NCBI GenBank assembly: GCA_030537495.1
Contig: JAUNMH010000001.1
Span: 1 to 64,000 of the forward strand
Length of the DNA: 64,000 nt
Origin: Clostridia bacterium
GTDB taxonomy: Bacteria > Bacillota > Clostridia > Peptostreptococcales > Anaerovoracaceae
Reading direction: 5' to 3'
Below, piece after piece: positions 9,137 through 17,638 of the stretch (its first letter is position 1; each line of letters opens with the position of its first letter). The notes beneath the pieces were generated by a model. The model was not told where the DNA came from. It did no database searches and saw only the letters and a program-made list of their open reading frames with translations. A program made the position numbers and the translations under genes.

Positions 9137-10027
9137 CTACAGTACCAACAAGTTGATAAGTCCAAGTATCATACCTATCAAAGCTCCCAGATTTACAATC
9201 ATTCCTAATTCGTGTTTCATAACTGAAAGTATCAAAGTTTCCAGCTCCTCAACGTCCATAGAAACGATTTTTTCTTCTACAATTCCTTCTACGTCAAAGG
9301 CGTTAAGTATATCTGCAATTTTGTCACCTAACATCTTGTCGTAAAGGTCTGAAATTGCTGTTCTGATTTTATCCAGACGATGTTCGCCGATTATGTGATC
9401 CATGCTCCAGCCCTCAATTTCGTTGATTTCATTTTCTACTAGCTGGTGAATTTTGAAATAGCCTTCACCTTCAAGGTAATCAACGAATTTTTCTGATATT
9501 GGGCCTGCCATGGAGCTTACCATGGATTCGTTTACGAACATCGCCAGCATTCCGCCCATCTGCTTAATTGCTGAAGTTCCCTGCTTAGTGATGATTTCTG
9601 CTATATCCAGGCTCTTGATTCCTTCAATGATTCTCACTGAAAGGAAGTCTGCAATAGTATCTTTCTTGTTGTCGTAGGATTCCTCAGAAGATGCTAACTT
9701 CATTATTGTGCCTCTTACTGTTTCACCGTCAATGGCATTTTCAATGGAATCGGTGATGCCTCCGATAATAGTATTTTTTACTTCGTCTGACTGTAGGATA
9801 CCTTTGATTTCCACCTCTCCAAATAGATTATCACCTACGGCCTTACCTACTGCTCTTGCCAAGTCTGGCTGTCGCTTTGGAATTATACCCGGCGTAAAGG
9901 GCAGGGTTTTGCCAAAGACCTTAATTGGTCTATATGGTCTGAAGAGCATTTTAACTGCAATATAGTTTGTACAGTAACCTATAACTGCTCCGATTATAGG
10001 TCCTGCTAGGATTCTTAAAATTTCCAT
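9137..10027 (-). CDS. DUF445 family membrane protein (YheB-like)
   Basis: 296 residues. It opens with the family signature GAVIGYCTNYIAVKMLFRPYRP followed by GKTLPFTPGIIPKRQ, has a long amphipathic helical middle part, and ends in a hydrophobic helix, so both ends are membrane-embedded. The function of DUF445 proteins is not established. The ribosome site AAGGAGTGGAAAGTAA precedes the ATG at 10027. It lies upstream of, and codirectional with, the dynamin-like GTPase. Confidence 0.85.
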   Translation of the reverse strand: MEILRILAGPIIGAVIGYCTNYIAVKMLFRPYRPIKVFGKTLPFTPGIIPKRQPDLARAVGKAVGDNLFGEVEIKGILQSDEVKNTIIGGITDSIENAIDGETVRGTIMKLASSEESYDNKKDTIADFLSVRIIEGIKSLDIAEIITKQGTSAIKQMGGMLAMFVNESMVSSMAGPISEKFVDYLEGEGYFKIHQLVENEINEIEGWSMDHIIGEHRLDKIRTAISDLYDKMLGDKIADILNAFDVEGIVEEKIVSMDVEELETLILSVMKHELGMIVNLGALIGMILGLINLLVL

Positions 10028-10167
10028 TTACTTTCCACTCCTTTTGATTGTTGAATATTTGTCTAATTAATTTCGGCTTGAGATAAATTTTCTCTAGACA
10101 AAATTCCCGCATTATAATATAATAGTTTTTGCAGTCAGTTGCAAGTACGCAATTGAAATTAATATGT

Positions 10168-10252
10168 GCACCTGTGGCGGAATTGGCAGACGCGCACGGT
10201 TCAGGTCCGTGTCTTTCACGAGGTGCAGGTTCGACTCCTGTCAGGTGCACCA
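10168..10252 (+). tRNA. tRNA-Leu (anticodon CAG)
   Basis: Acceptor GCACCTG pairs with CAGGTGC, followed by ACCA with encoded CCA. D arm GGCGGAATTGGCAGACGC; anticodon stem CACGG/CCGTG with loop TTCAGGT giving CAG; a long variable arm typical of leucine tRNAs; T loop TTCGACT. 85 nucleotides. Confidence 0.97.
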
Positions 10253-10256
10253 CTAG

Positions 10257-10284
10257 AACGCTTTGCTTTGCAGAGCGTTTTTTA
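10257..10284 (+). terminator. Terminator after tRNA-Leu
   Basis: AACGCTTTGC and GCAGAGCGTT form a stem with a TTT loop, followed by TTTTTT, starting 5 bases past the tRNA end. Confidence 0.8.
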
Positions 10285-10355
10285 GTTGTTAGAGGGAAAT
10301 TTGTTTTGATATTAGGCAGGCATTTTGCCGTGAAAAATGCCACATTTGGAGTAGT

Positions 10356-11306
10356 ATGATTACAGTTATATCTAAGGTTTTTTCGATTTTTTTGATAATG
10401 GCAGTGGGTTTTGTTCTCTATAGGAAAAATGTTTTTCCGGTTGCTGCCACTAAATATTTTGTGGACTTGCTTTTGCTGGTGACTACACCTTGCATGATTT
10501 TGACGTCCATTACATCTAGAGAATTTGATGCAAGCATGGCGGTGTCAACGGCTCAAACCCTGATTTTGACATGTGGCTTCTTTGCGGTTTCGGCTTTCAT
10601 CGGATGGATTCTCTTTAAAACGGTTTTCAAAAAAACACCGAAGCAGGACATTGGCGTATACATCTTCGGCTTTGCCTCTGTTAACAACGGTTTTATGGGA
10701 TTTCCTGTTACTCAGGCGATTTTTGGAGGAGACATTTTCTACCTTATGGTTCTGCACAACATAATCTTATCTCTTTATCTTTACGGAGCGGGGCCGCTGA
10801 TTCTCAGCATGCACCACGAAGGGCCAAAGATGGATTTCGTGTCGTTAACTAAGAAGATGGCAAACCCTTCAATTATATTCTCTATTTTGGGAATCATTAT
10901 GCTGTTCTGCGGACTGCAGCTACCTGACATGATTTTTGATACTGTTGATACAATTGGACAGATTACAGTTCCGCTTTCCATGCTTTTAGTTGGAATGCAA
11001 TTAGGCGATGCAGATCTTAAGCATATTTTCAGTAACATTACACTAGTTCTAATGTCCTTAATTAAGATGCTTGCCCTACCACTAGTTACTTTCTTGCTAG
11101 TTAACTGGCTCCCAATTGCAGATACGGTAAAGATTTGCCTGATCTTTGGAGCATCATTCCCTACTGCAGTTGTTACTTCCGCCATTGCGGTTATTGAAAA
11201 TAAGAATTCTACACTGTCGGCAGAATGCATTGCAGTTGCCACGCTGATTTCACTGGTTACAATTCCGGTCGTGGCGTTGTTCCTTAATGGATATTATGGG
11301 CTATAG
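10356..11306 (+). CDS. AEC family transporter (auxin efflux carrier-like permease)
   Basis: About ten hydrophobic helices in two similar halves. The N-terminal segment (SIFLIMAVGFVLYRKNVFP), the FGFASVNNGFMGFPV motif and the C-terminal FGASFPTAVVTSAIA motif are characteristic of the AEC/Mem_trans family, which exports organic anions such as malate. Substrate unknown. 316 residues, TTTGGAG before the ATG. Single-gene unit; no terminator is evident before the repeat element that follows. Confidence 0.88.
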   Translation: MITVISKVFSIFLIMAVGFVLYRKNVFPVAATKYFVDLLLLVTTPCMILTSITSREFDASMAVSTAQTLILTCGFFAVSAFIGWILFKTVFKKTPKQDIGVYIFGFASVNNGFMGFPVTQAIFGGDIFYLMVLHNIILSLYLYGAGPLILSMHHEGPKMDFVSLTKKMANPSIIFSILGIIMLFCGLQLPDMIFDTVDTIGQITVPLSMLLVGMQLGDADLKHIFSNITLVLMSLIKMLALPLVTFLLVNWLPIADTVKICLIFGASFPTAVVTSAIAVIENKNSTLSAECIAVATLISLVTIPVVALFLNGYYGL

Positions 11307-11318
11307 GATTTAGAAGAA

Positions 11319-11598
11319 TTCTATCGGTTCTGGCACATTTGCCATGATTCTAAAGTGCCAGTACCACGCTCTCGATTATTTAGACCTCTAATTTTGCAAT
11401 TTGTATCATTTGTGTCATTTTATTACATTTTAGTTACGATAGTATTACCCACAACCTTAGGATTTTAGATAGCAAAGGGACATTTTCTATAGCAAGGCCA
11501 GTGCTACAAAAGATAAAACGAGACGAAATGCCACTACTTTGAGCCATATTTGGTACTGGCTTCATCCAAAGTCCTAGAATGTGCCACATCTGATAGAA
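11319..11598. repeat. 280-bp inverted-repeat element, copy A
   Basis: The ends are inverted copies built from three boxes: TTCTATC, then TGGCACATT after 5 bases, then CCAGTACCA after 18 bases. The same boxes with the same spacing are read inward from the other end. The middle has ACCCACA, then 20 bases later AAAGGGACA. The same architecture recurs at 32383-32659. No protein is encoded; it fills most of the gap between the AEC transporter and the dlt operon. It could be a MITE-like or RAYT-associated repeat, or a structured RNA. Confidence 0.75.
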
Positions 11599-11600
11599 AT

Positions 11601-11620
11601 GCATCTCCTAATTGCGATGC
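11601..11620. repeat. Short palindrome beside repeat A
   Basis: GCATCTCCTAATTGCGATGC, an imperfect hairpin two bases past the outer end of repeat A. It is almost identical to the dlt terminator hairpin at 11672 and to a decayed copy at 32662 beside repeat B. Confidence 0.6.
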
Positions 11621-11666
11621 TAGCAACCCAAACAACGCATAAATCATAGAATATGTAACAAAATAG

Positions 11667-11695
11667 CGAAAACGCATCGCCTAATTGCGATGCGT
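11667..11695 (-). terminator. Terminator of the dlt operon
   Basis: On the minus strand ACGCATCGC, AATTAG loop and GCGATGCGT form a perfect 9-bp stem followed by TTTTCG, 37 bases past the last dlt gene. Confidence 0.75.
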
Positions 11696-11731
11696 ACGAT
11701 GTTTTTCTAGGTAAATTTTACAAATCTATCT

Positions 11732-11914
11732 CTAAAACTCTGAATATGCAAAATTGCCGCCTGACATGTTTCCAAATAGGAAGAACAGATATAATACCAG
11801 CATCATTCCCAGGAACATTAGAGTATATTTTGCAAAGGTTTTGTCCAGGTCCTTATTGCCTAGAAGACCTGCAAAGCTAAATTTATGAATTAAAGAAGTT
11901 ATACGCTTTTTCAT
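11732..11914 (-). CDS. dltX: DltX-like small membrane protein
   Basis: 60 residues: a basic N-terminus, one membrane helix (about 31-47) and a C-terminal GGNFAYSEF. Known DltX proteins are about 50 residues with one helix and end in a conserved motif like FxYNEF that faces outward and is needed for D-alanylation. The match in topology, ending and operon supports DltX. Unusually it is the last gene, overlapping the dltD end by 32 bases, while in Bacillus and Lactobacillus dltX comes first. Its N-terminal extension is longer than usual. Confidence 0.72.
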   Translation of the reverse strand: MKKRITSLIHKFSFAGLLGNKDLDKTFAKYTLMFLGMMLVLYLFFLFGNMSGGNFAYSEF

Positions 11915-13037
11915 TGATAATCACCCATCCCTTCTGTGCAGGATGCACTGCATCCTCGAAAAATCCTTCTGTGTATTCCTCATTAGTTAGATTGCAAAGC
12001 TTAACCCCGTTTTTGTCTGCGATTTCTTTAACTTTCTTTGATACAACGTGTCTTTTATCTGCTGTTAGTCCGGTGTAGTCATACCACTTGCCGTTCATAG
12101 GCTGCAAGATTAGCTCAACATCCAGCCCTTGATCCTTGCAAACGTCTATGAAAATCTGCAAATCCCCATATTCATCTGACTCATCAAAGGAAAGGTTCGC
12201 ATTCTTGTTCTTCATTTTGCTCAGCTTTCCCTTGAATTTTCTATTGAAGATTTTGTCTTTCATATTGTATGGGTTATGGCGTTTTCCGGTGTCTATCTCG
12301 GCATCTTTCATAAGAGTGCCGAAGTCCAGCACCTTGACGTTCCCTGGGTTTTCAGTGTTCTCGAGGTTGTGGCCGTTTCCACCTTCCTCCACGCTTGGAT
12401 CAACCTCTACGCTATGTCTCCTTCTCACTGTCCACATCAAAACCGTCTTAGCTCTATCCTTCTCCTTACCTATAGCCCCCTGCAATTTCTTGAAGCTATC
12501 GTCGTTACCCGAGGAATTGAGCAGGTGCTCTTTGCGGGTTTTGATAGCGTCCCTTGTGGCTTCTGACAACTGATCGTTGTGCATGGCCTTGAAATAGCAG
12601 GTTGACGAGTAACGCAGCAGAAACTCGCGACCAGCCAGTGCGCTGCGATGGCTGTAGAACCAGGTTGGCGACAGAATCAGACAGACTTTTTTGTTCTCCA
12701 GCTTTGGTCCGACGGCGCCAACGGTGATGGCGTGAGTCAGGCACTGGTTAAAGGCTGCGCCTAGGCACATTATATCCAGGTCAGTCTGGCGAAACAGATT
12801 GGACGGATTGTACTGTGTCTTCAGCCCATGATGGAACTCCGATGAACCCATGTAAAGCTGGGTCTTGGGCCCGATGTTTTGGGCCAGCAGCTCGTAGGAT
12901 GAATCCTTGGCTGAGCTAATCCAGTAGCCGAAATCTCGGTTTCCCTTTGGTAAGGTTTTGATAGCCAGAATGTGGATAGAAACCAACAGAACCGTGAATA
13001 TGACAAGAGCCGTGACAAAGGCCGCTATTTTCTTCAT
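11883..13037 (-). CDS. dltD: D-alanyl-lipoteichoic acid biosynthesis protein DltD
   Basis: Membrane-anchored SGNH-like hydrolase that completes D-alanine transfer to teichoic acid outside the cell. One N-terminal helix (about 5-27) is followed by the nucleophile motif GSSEFHHG and a C-terminal DAVHP Asp/His pair. About 384 residues, normal for the family. Its ATG overlaps the dltC stop by 4 bases, so translation is coupled. Confidence 0.92.
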   Translation of the reverse strand: MKKIAAFVTALVIFTVLLVSIHILAIKTLPKGNRDFGYWISSAKDSSYELLAQNIGPKTQLYMGSSEFHHGLKTQYNPSNLFRQTDLDIMCLGAAFNQCLTHAITVGAVGPKLENKKVCLILSPTWFYSHRSALAGREFLLRYSSTCYFKAMHNDQLSEATRDAIKTRKEHLLNSSGNDDSFKKLQGAIGKEKDRAKTVLMWTVRRRHSVEVDPSVEEGGNGHNLENTENPGNVKVLDFGTLMKDAEIDTGKRHNPYNMKDKIFNRKFKGKLSKMKNKNANLSFDESDEYGDLQIFIDVCKDQGLDVELILQPMNGKWYDYTGLTADKRHVVSKKVKEIADKNGVKLCNLTNEEYTEGFFEDAVHPAQKGWVIINEKAYNFFNS

Positions 13038-13279
13038 GCCTTAGACCTTACAATTTCAATAATTTTTGCCGGGGTGTCTGACTCTTCTCTCGTATACTCC
13101 GATGGCGAAATGATAACGCCCAGCTGGTCCTCAAGCATGATGATCAGCTCTGTGAAATCCAGTGAATCCATAAGACCCTCGTCTAGCAAGTTGATGTCGC
13201 GGTCAGTTCTTACGATGTCATCGTCGCAGATTTCTTCTAAAATGTCTAATACCTTTTCTTCTAATACTTTCTCTTCCAT
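13034..13279 (-). CDS. dltC: D-alanyl carrier protein DltC
   Basis: 81-residue acyl-carrier protein. The phosphopantetheine-bearing serine lies in EGLMDSLDF. DltA loads D-alanine on this carrier. Start at 13279 with AAAGGGGTATAAC upstream; 48 bases after dltB, overlapping dltD. Confidence 0.93.
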   Translation of the reverse strand: MEEKVLEEKVLDILEEICDDDIVRTDRDINLLDEGLMDSLDFTELIIMLEDQLGVIISPSEYTREESDTPAKIIEIVRSKA

Positions 13280-13327
13280 TGTTATACCCCTTTCTTGTTA
13301 ACACGCTTGCTTTCTCAGAGCCACTAT

Positions 13328-14473
13328 CTAAAACAGCTGCCCCGAGAAAATATAAAAGCCAAACATTACTAAGTTGAAAGTCACAAACCAGCTAACCAGT
13401 CTGTAGCCCTTCTCTTTTTTATGTTTCTTGTAAAACTTCGATTTCTTCTGATAAACTTCTGTTATGGCCAGAAGCACGCCGTGATAAATTCCGTAAACTA
13501 TAAAATGCAGTTCCAGACCGTGCCAGATTCCCATTACCGTCATGTTGATAATGAAGCAGACGCTAGCCTGTGTCAGCTTATTTCCACCGAACCACTTGCC
13601 TCTCATGGCCCTCCGCAAAATCCTGGAAAACAGGTAATCCCTAAACCAGAATGACAAGGTCATATGCCACCTATTCCAGAAATCTTTCAGGTCGATGCTC
13701 CTAAATGGTTGGTTGAAGTTGTCGGGAGTTTTGACACCGAACAGATAGCTGAAGCCCACTGCCATCAATGAGTAGCCGGCAAAGTCGAAAAATAGTTGCA
13801 GGCCGTAAATATACATGTTCTGTGTGCCAATCATGACCATGGCACTGGCAAGAACCTTCTTGTACACCAGGCCCAGGCAGATTTTGAACAGCCCGTCGCC
13901 AACCATATTCAGGTACTCTGCCCTGCTCCTCACGCCATTTATATCTTCCATAAATCTTCTGCTTCGGTCAATTGGCCCGCAGAGAATGGCCGGGAAGAAC
14001 GTCAGGAAATAGAACAGTTCCGGCCCTTTGACCTCATCGATGAGCCCGTCATAAATCTCGATTACGATCTGCACCATCTTAAATGTCATGTAGGAAATGC
14101 CTATAAATGCGAAGAGTTTCAGGTCAACAAAACCTCCGACTTTGTTCACAACCAGCGGCGCAAGCGCCAAGGCGATGAACAGATAATACAGTTTCTCGTC
14201 TCGTCCCTTCGTCTTCACCACCCGAACAAAACCCACTGCGACGCAGTATTCTATAGCCAAATATGCCAGCAGAAACAAGGCTCCATTCAGGTTAAATTCA
14301 TGGGTAAAGCCATTTTTGAAATCCAGGTCCACTCCCATGCTGAATATAAGGAAAATAAAGCTCACAATTCCGCCATATAGCTTTTGAGATTTTTCAAGTA
14401 CTCCCAGGATTATAGCGGGCACGGCCAGGGCAGCCGCCACTATGAAAAACTGCAGGCTTTCAAACATTGCCAT
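13328..14473 (-). CDS. dltB: D-alanyl transfer protein DltB (MBOAT family)
   Basis: Multi-pass MBOAT acyltransferase that carries D-alanine from DltC across the membrane. Conserved FWNRWHMTLSFWFRDYLF and the catalytic histidine in MGIWHGLELHF are present, with about eleven hydrophobic helices; 381 residues. The start shares one base with the dltA stop (TAATG), so it is translationally coupled. Confidence 0.94.
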   Translation of the reverse strand: MAMFESLQFFIVAAALAVPAIILGVLEKSQKLYGGIVSFIFLIFSMGVDLDFKNGFTHEFNLNGALFLLAYLAIEYCVAVGFVRVVKTKGRDEKLYYLFIALALAPLVVNKVGGFVDLKLFAFIGISYMTFKMVQIVIEIYDGLIDEVKGPELFYFLTFFPAILCGPIDRSRRFMEDINGVRSRAEYLNMVGDGLFKICLGLVYKKVLASAMVMIGTQNMYIYGLQLFFDFAGYSLMAVGFSYLFGVKTPDNFNQPFRSIDLKDFWNRWHMTLSFWFRDYLFSRILRRAMRGKWFGGNKLTQASVCFIINMTVMGIWHGLELHFIVYGIYHGVLLAITEVYQKKSKFYKKHKKEKGYRLVSWFVTFNLVMFGFYIFSGQLF

Positions 14474-16017
14474 TACAGCAGCTGCTCCAGTTTCTTGCGA
14501 TCAGCTTTGCCGTTAATGTTTCGCGGCATTTCCGAAATTGCCCTGATTTTTTTCGGTATCATGTAAGCCGGAAGCTTTTCTGAAAGTTTTGATTTTATAG
14601 CCTTTGCCTCCTGAAAGGTGAGATCAGATTCGTCGGCACTGCGAACCACGAAGGCGGTCAGGCTTCTAATAGCTCCATCCTTAACCTTCGGCAGCACCAC
14701 GGCCTCTGTAATCCCATTTATCCCCATTAGATTAGCTTCGATGTCGCCCAGCTCGATGCGGTAACCGTGAAGCTTAATCTGGTTATCTTTTCGTCCAATG
14801 TAATAAAGCATATCCCCCTTGAAGTAGCCTTTATCACCTGTCTTGTAGTAGCGCGTTCCGTCCTTCTCAAAGAAGGCGTTCCTCGTCTTTTCTTCGTCCT
14901 TGAAATATCCCGGGCTCACTGTATCGCCACAGATTATAATTTCTTCATCCTCTATGACAATCTGGCTTCCCGGCTTCACAACTCCAATTGGAATGTCATC
15001 TCCTGAATCTGCCATTTCCTTGGTGATTTCAACTGATGTAACGGCTACTGTTGACTCCGTTGGTCCATAGGTGTTAATCACTCTGACATTTGGGAAACGC
15101 TGATAAATTCGTTTCACCGTTTCTTCTGTCAGCTTCTCCCCACAGAAGAGGAATTGCCTGAGGTTCGGGAATGCTTTCTCATTGAAGTTTTGATCGGCCA
15201 GAAGCATATTGACGAAGGATGGTGTGGACACCATGTATTGGATTTCTTTATTTTGAATAAATTCCAGGGTCTCGCCGCATTCCTTCTGCATTTCCTTTGG
15301 CAGGCCGTAAAGTGAACATCCCCTTGTCATGGACGTGTATGTGTCCATAACTGAAAGATCGAAGGAAAACGGTGCCTGGTTCATAACTCTGGCTCCCTTT
15401 TCGAAAAATCCTTCTGACCAGTCTGTGAACCTGCTCAAATTTTCGCAGGTGATTTTCACGCCCTTTGGCTTGCCTGTACTGCCTGATGTGAAGATGATGT
15501 AGAATACATCTTCAGGTCTAAGCCATTGCTCATGACTCACGGTACCTCTTGTAGGTACTGCATGTGCCTGTACCGACTTGCCCGCCTGCATTGCGCCCTT
15601 TTCTAGCGCTGCGTCCACGTACACAACCTGAAATTCCGGTGCATCTAGCGGCTCTGTTGCAAGAACTATGTGAGTTCCCACTGCCTGCAAGATATCTTTG
15701 ATACGAGACTCTGGCATCGAGGTGTCAACTGGACAGTACGGATGTCCAGCCTTTGCGCAGGCCAAGAACGAAACAAGCATTTCCGGCTTCTTATGTCCGA
15801 AAACGACTATGGGTTTGTGCGTTTCTTCCTCGCCCTCGCTTGTGCTCTCGCCTAAGGCCTTGCCTGAGGCCCCTGCGAATCTTTCCAAAATTAATAAAGC
15901 CAAACGGTCGGACTGTTCCCAAAGTTCTTTATATGTAAGGGAACAGCCCTGTGACTCATAGGCCACACGATTACCATCGGCTTTATAATTTTCATATATT
16001 TTCTCTAATACTAACAT
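14473..16017 (-). CDS. dltA: D-alanine--poly(phosphoribitol) ligase DltA
   Basis: Adenylating enzyme that activates D-alanine with ATP and loads it on DltC. Motifs of the ANL family are clear: IIFTSGSTGKPKG, NTYGPTEST, YKTGDKGYF and the C-terminal lysine in NGKADRKKL. The ATG at 16017 follows GGGGGAT; a TTG 5 codons upstream would be too close to the site. 514 residues, including two small low-complexity inserts (Gly/Glu-rich near residue 60 and another near 150). First gene of the operon. Confidence 0.94.
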   Translation of the reverse strand: MLVLEKIYENYKADGNRVAYESQGCSLTYKELWEQSDRLALLILERFAGASGKALGESTSEGEEETHKPIVVFGHKKPEMLVSFLACAKAGHPYCPVDTSMPESRIKDILQAVGTHIVLATEPLDAPEFQVVYVDAALEKGAMQAGKSVQAHAVPTRGTVSHEQWLRPEDVFYIIFTSGSTGKPKGVKITCENLSRFTDWSEGFFEKGARVMNQAPFSFDLSVMDTYTSMTRGCSLYGLPKEMQKECGETLEFIQNKEIQYMVSTPSFVNMLLADQNFNEKAFPNLRQFLFCGEKLTEETVKRIYQRFPNVRVINTYGPTESTVAVTSVEITKEMADSGDDIPIGVVKPGSQIVIEDEEIIICGDTVSPGYFKDEEKTRNAFFEKDGTRYYKTGDKGYFKGDMLYYIGRKDNQIKLHGYRIELGDIEANLMGINGITEAVVLPKVKDGAIRSLTAFVVRSADESDLTFQEAKAIKSKLSEKLPAYMIPKKIRAISEMPRNINGKADRKKLEQLL

Positions 16018-16049
16018 ATCTGAATCCCCCAATTCCCTTTTGCACGCTC

Positions 16050-16078
16050 ATTATATCAAGTCGCCAATGGGGAAACAA
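16050..16078 (-). promoter_or_regulatory. Promoter of the dlt operon
   Basis: On the minus strand TTGTTT, 17-base spacer and a perfect TATAAT, about 33 bases before the dltA ATG. Confidence 0.65.
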
Positions 16079-16162
16079 TAGGTTTAAGTACATCGTAAGA
16101 ATAGTTAAGGATTTCGTAAGAAAATTGGCTTTGTGGAGAAATATAATAAGGATGCAGCACTG

Positions 16163-16849
16163 CTACATCCTAAATAGTAAGTTTTTTAGTTTATCCACAG
16201 AATCGGCGGAATTAATAGCGCCGTGTTCTGCTAGCCACTCTTTGCTTCGGAAGCCCCAGGTTACTGAAATTCCGGAAACTCCTGCATTTACAGCGGTTTC
16301 AACGTCCACTTCTGAGTCGCCAATATACACCGCATCTTCTGGCGCCACCTGATATTTTTCAAGGATTGCAAGGACTGCATCTGGTGCTGGCTTCCTTCTG
16401 ATACCTTCTTTTTCTCCGGCAGCATAATCTATGAGGCCGGGGAAGTATTCCTTACAAAGGTCTTGCACGGCGAAGTCTGCTTTGTTAGATAGGACGGCCA
16501 CCAGGCAGCCGCTAGTACGAAGCTCGGCGAACAGTTCAGCAATGCCGTCGTAAGGTTTGGTTTTCACGGCGCTATGTTCTTTATAGTAGGCCTTGAATTC
16601 GGCAAAGACCTTATCTTTTATCGCTTCAGCGGTTTCTGCCGGCACGGCGCGCTCAATTAAAAGGCGGATGCCGTTTCCAACAAAACGCCTAACCTCGTCA
16701 ATGCTGCGAGTTGGCAAGTCGTAGCTTTCCAAGGCGTGATTTGTGGAGTCGGTCAAATCTTCCAGAGTGTTCAAAATCGTGCCATCCAGATCAAAGATAG
16801 CTAGTTTGCATCGTGTCAAGCTTTCGTTTATCATGCTTTCGTTTCCCAT
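16163..16849 (-). CDS. HAD-superfamily phosphatase (phosphoglycolate phosphatase-like)
   Basis: HAD hydrolase with motif I FDLDGTI, motif II LSNK, motif III lysine in RKPAPD, and motif IV IGDSEVD. The alpha-helical cap after motif I fits the Gph/PpaX branch. I use the ATG at 16849 with AAAGGGG nine bases upstream; a TTG further up has no site. 228 residues. True substrate not determinable. Confidence 0.85.
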   Translation of the reverse strand: MGNESMINESLTRCKLAIFDLDGTILNTLEDLTDSTNHALESYDLPTRSIDEVRRFVGNGIRLLIERAVPAETAEAIKDKVFAEFKAYYKEHSAVKTKPYDGIAELFAELRTSGCLVAVLSNKADFAVQDLCKEYFPGLIDYAAGEKEGIRRKPAPDAVLAILEKYQVAPEDAVYIGDSEVDVETAVNAGVSGISVTWGFRSKEWLAEHGAINSADSVDKLKNLLFRM

Positions 16850-16904
16850 ATCACTTTTCCCCTTTTTCTCCAATTACATTATCTATAGTCCAACTTATTC
16901 TACC

Positions 16905-17453
16905 TTATTTTACCAATTTAGAAATTGTCTTAAATTCAGGTGCCTTTGCTCCGCCTAGCAAATCATATAGAATGCTTTCTACAGAAGTAACTGTTACCCC
17001 TGCTGCAGCAAGGCGGTTCAGCGCAATGTGGTGATTCTTAGGGTTTCTGGAGTTTGCTGCATCTGCTGCAAGGAACACATCGTAGCCTGCTTCTACCATA
17101 TCAAGGGCAGTCTGCTCAACGCAGATGTGAGTTTCGATACCTGCGATAACTACAGTTTTCTTTCCTGCTTTCTCAACTGCCTGACGGAATTCATCGTTTA
17201 ACCAACAGCTGAATGAGCTTTTATCGATAATTGGGCAATCTTTAAGAGCTTCTGCAACTCCTGGAACTGTCTGGCCCAGACCCTTTGCGTACTGAGTTGT
17301 TGCAATTTTATCTACGCCAAAAGCATTAGCTCCTTCAATTAGAATCTTCACGTTCTTCTCAGTTGTTTCAGCATCGGCCATAGCAGGCAGAAGCTTTTCC
17401 TGGAAGTCGATTGCTACTAGGATTGTATCTTCTTTTTTTAGTCTCTTAATCAT
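16905..17453 (-). CDS. Isochorismatase-family cysteine hydrolase
   Basis: About 182 residues with the family triad: Asp in VAIDFQEKL, Lys in DKSSFS, Cys in GIETHICVEQT. Family members include nicotinamidases and isochorismatases, but the metal site of nicotinamidase is not evident and the closest resemblance is to YcaC-like hydrolases. Start ATG 17453 follows AAAGAGGTAATGAGA. Same strand as, and just upstream of, the HAD phosphatase (about 55 bases), so possibly co-transcribed. Confidence 0.82.
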   Translation of the reverse strand: MIKRLKKEDTILVAIDFQEKLLPAMADAETTEKNVKILIEGANAFGVDKIATTQYAKGLGQTVPGVAEALKDCPIIDKSSFSCWLNDEFRQAVEKAGKKTVVIAGIETHICVEQTALDMVEAGYDVFLAADAANSRNPKNHHIALNRLAAAGVTVTSVESILYDLLGGAKAPEFKTISKLVK

Positions 17454-17564
17454 TCTCATTACCTCTTTCATTCAAATCATTTGTAATAATTATACCCTTA
17501 AAACTAATACAAATCAATTCGTCCGAGTTCGAAATTAAATTTTCAAAAAATCTCATTTGTAAAA

Positions 17565-17594
17565 TTGACCTATGCCCTTTTTCTATGTTATCAT
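17565..17594 (+). promoter_or_regulatory. Promoter of the MATE transporter
   Basis: TTGACC, 18-base spacer, TATCAT, about 45 bases before the ATG at 17639. Confidence 0.55.
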
Positions 17595-17638
17595 TTAAGG
17601 TACAAATTATGTAATTTAATTAAGAATGAGGTATATAT

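Noticed and set aside
12136..12573. A 145-codon plus-strand open frame opposite dltD
   Set aside because: Shadow of dltD; low-complexity Leu/Ser/Phe translation.
13796..14380. A 194-codon plus-strand open frame opposite dltB
   Set aside because: Shadow frame of a clear MBOAT gene; no ribosome site and no recognisable protein.
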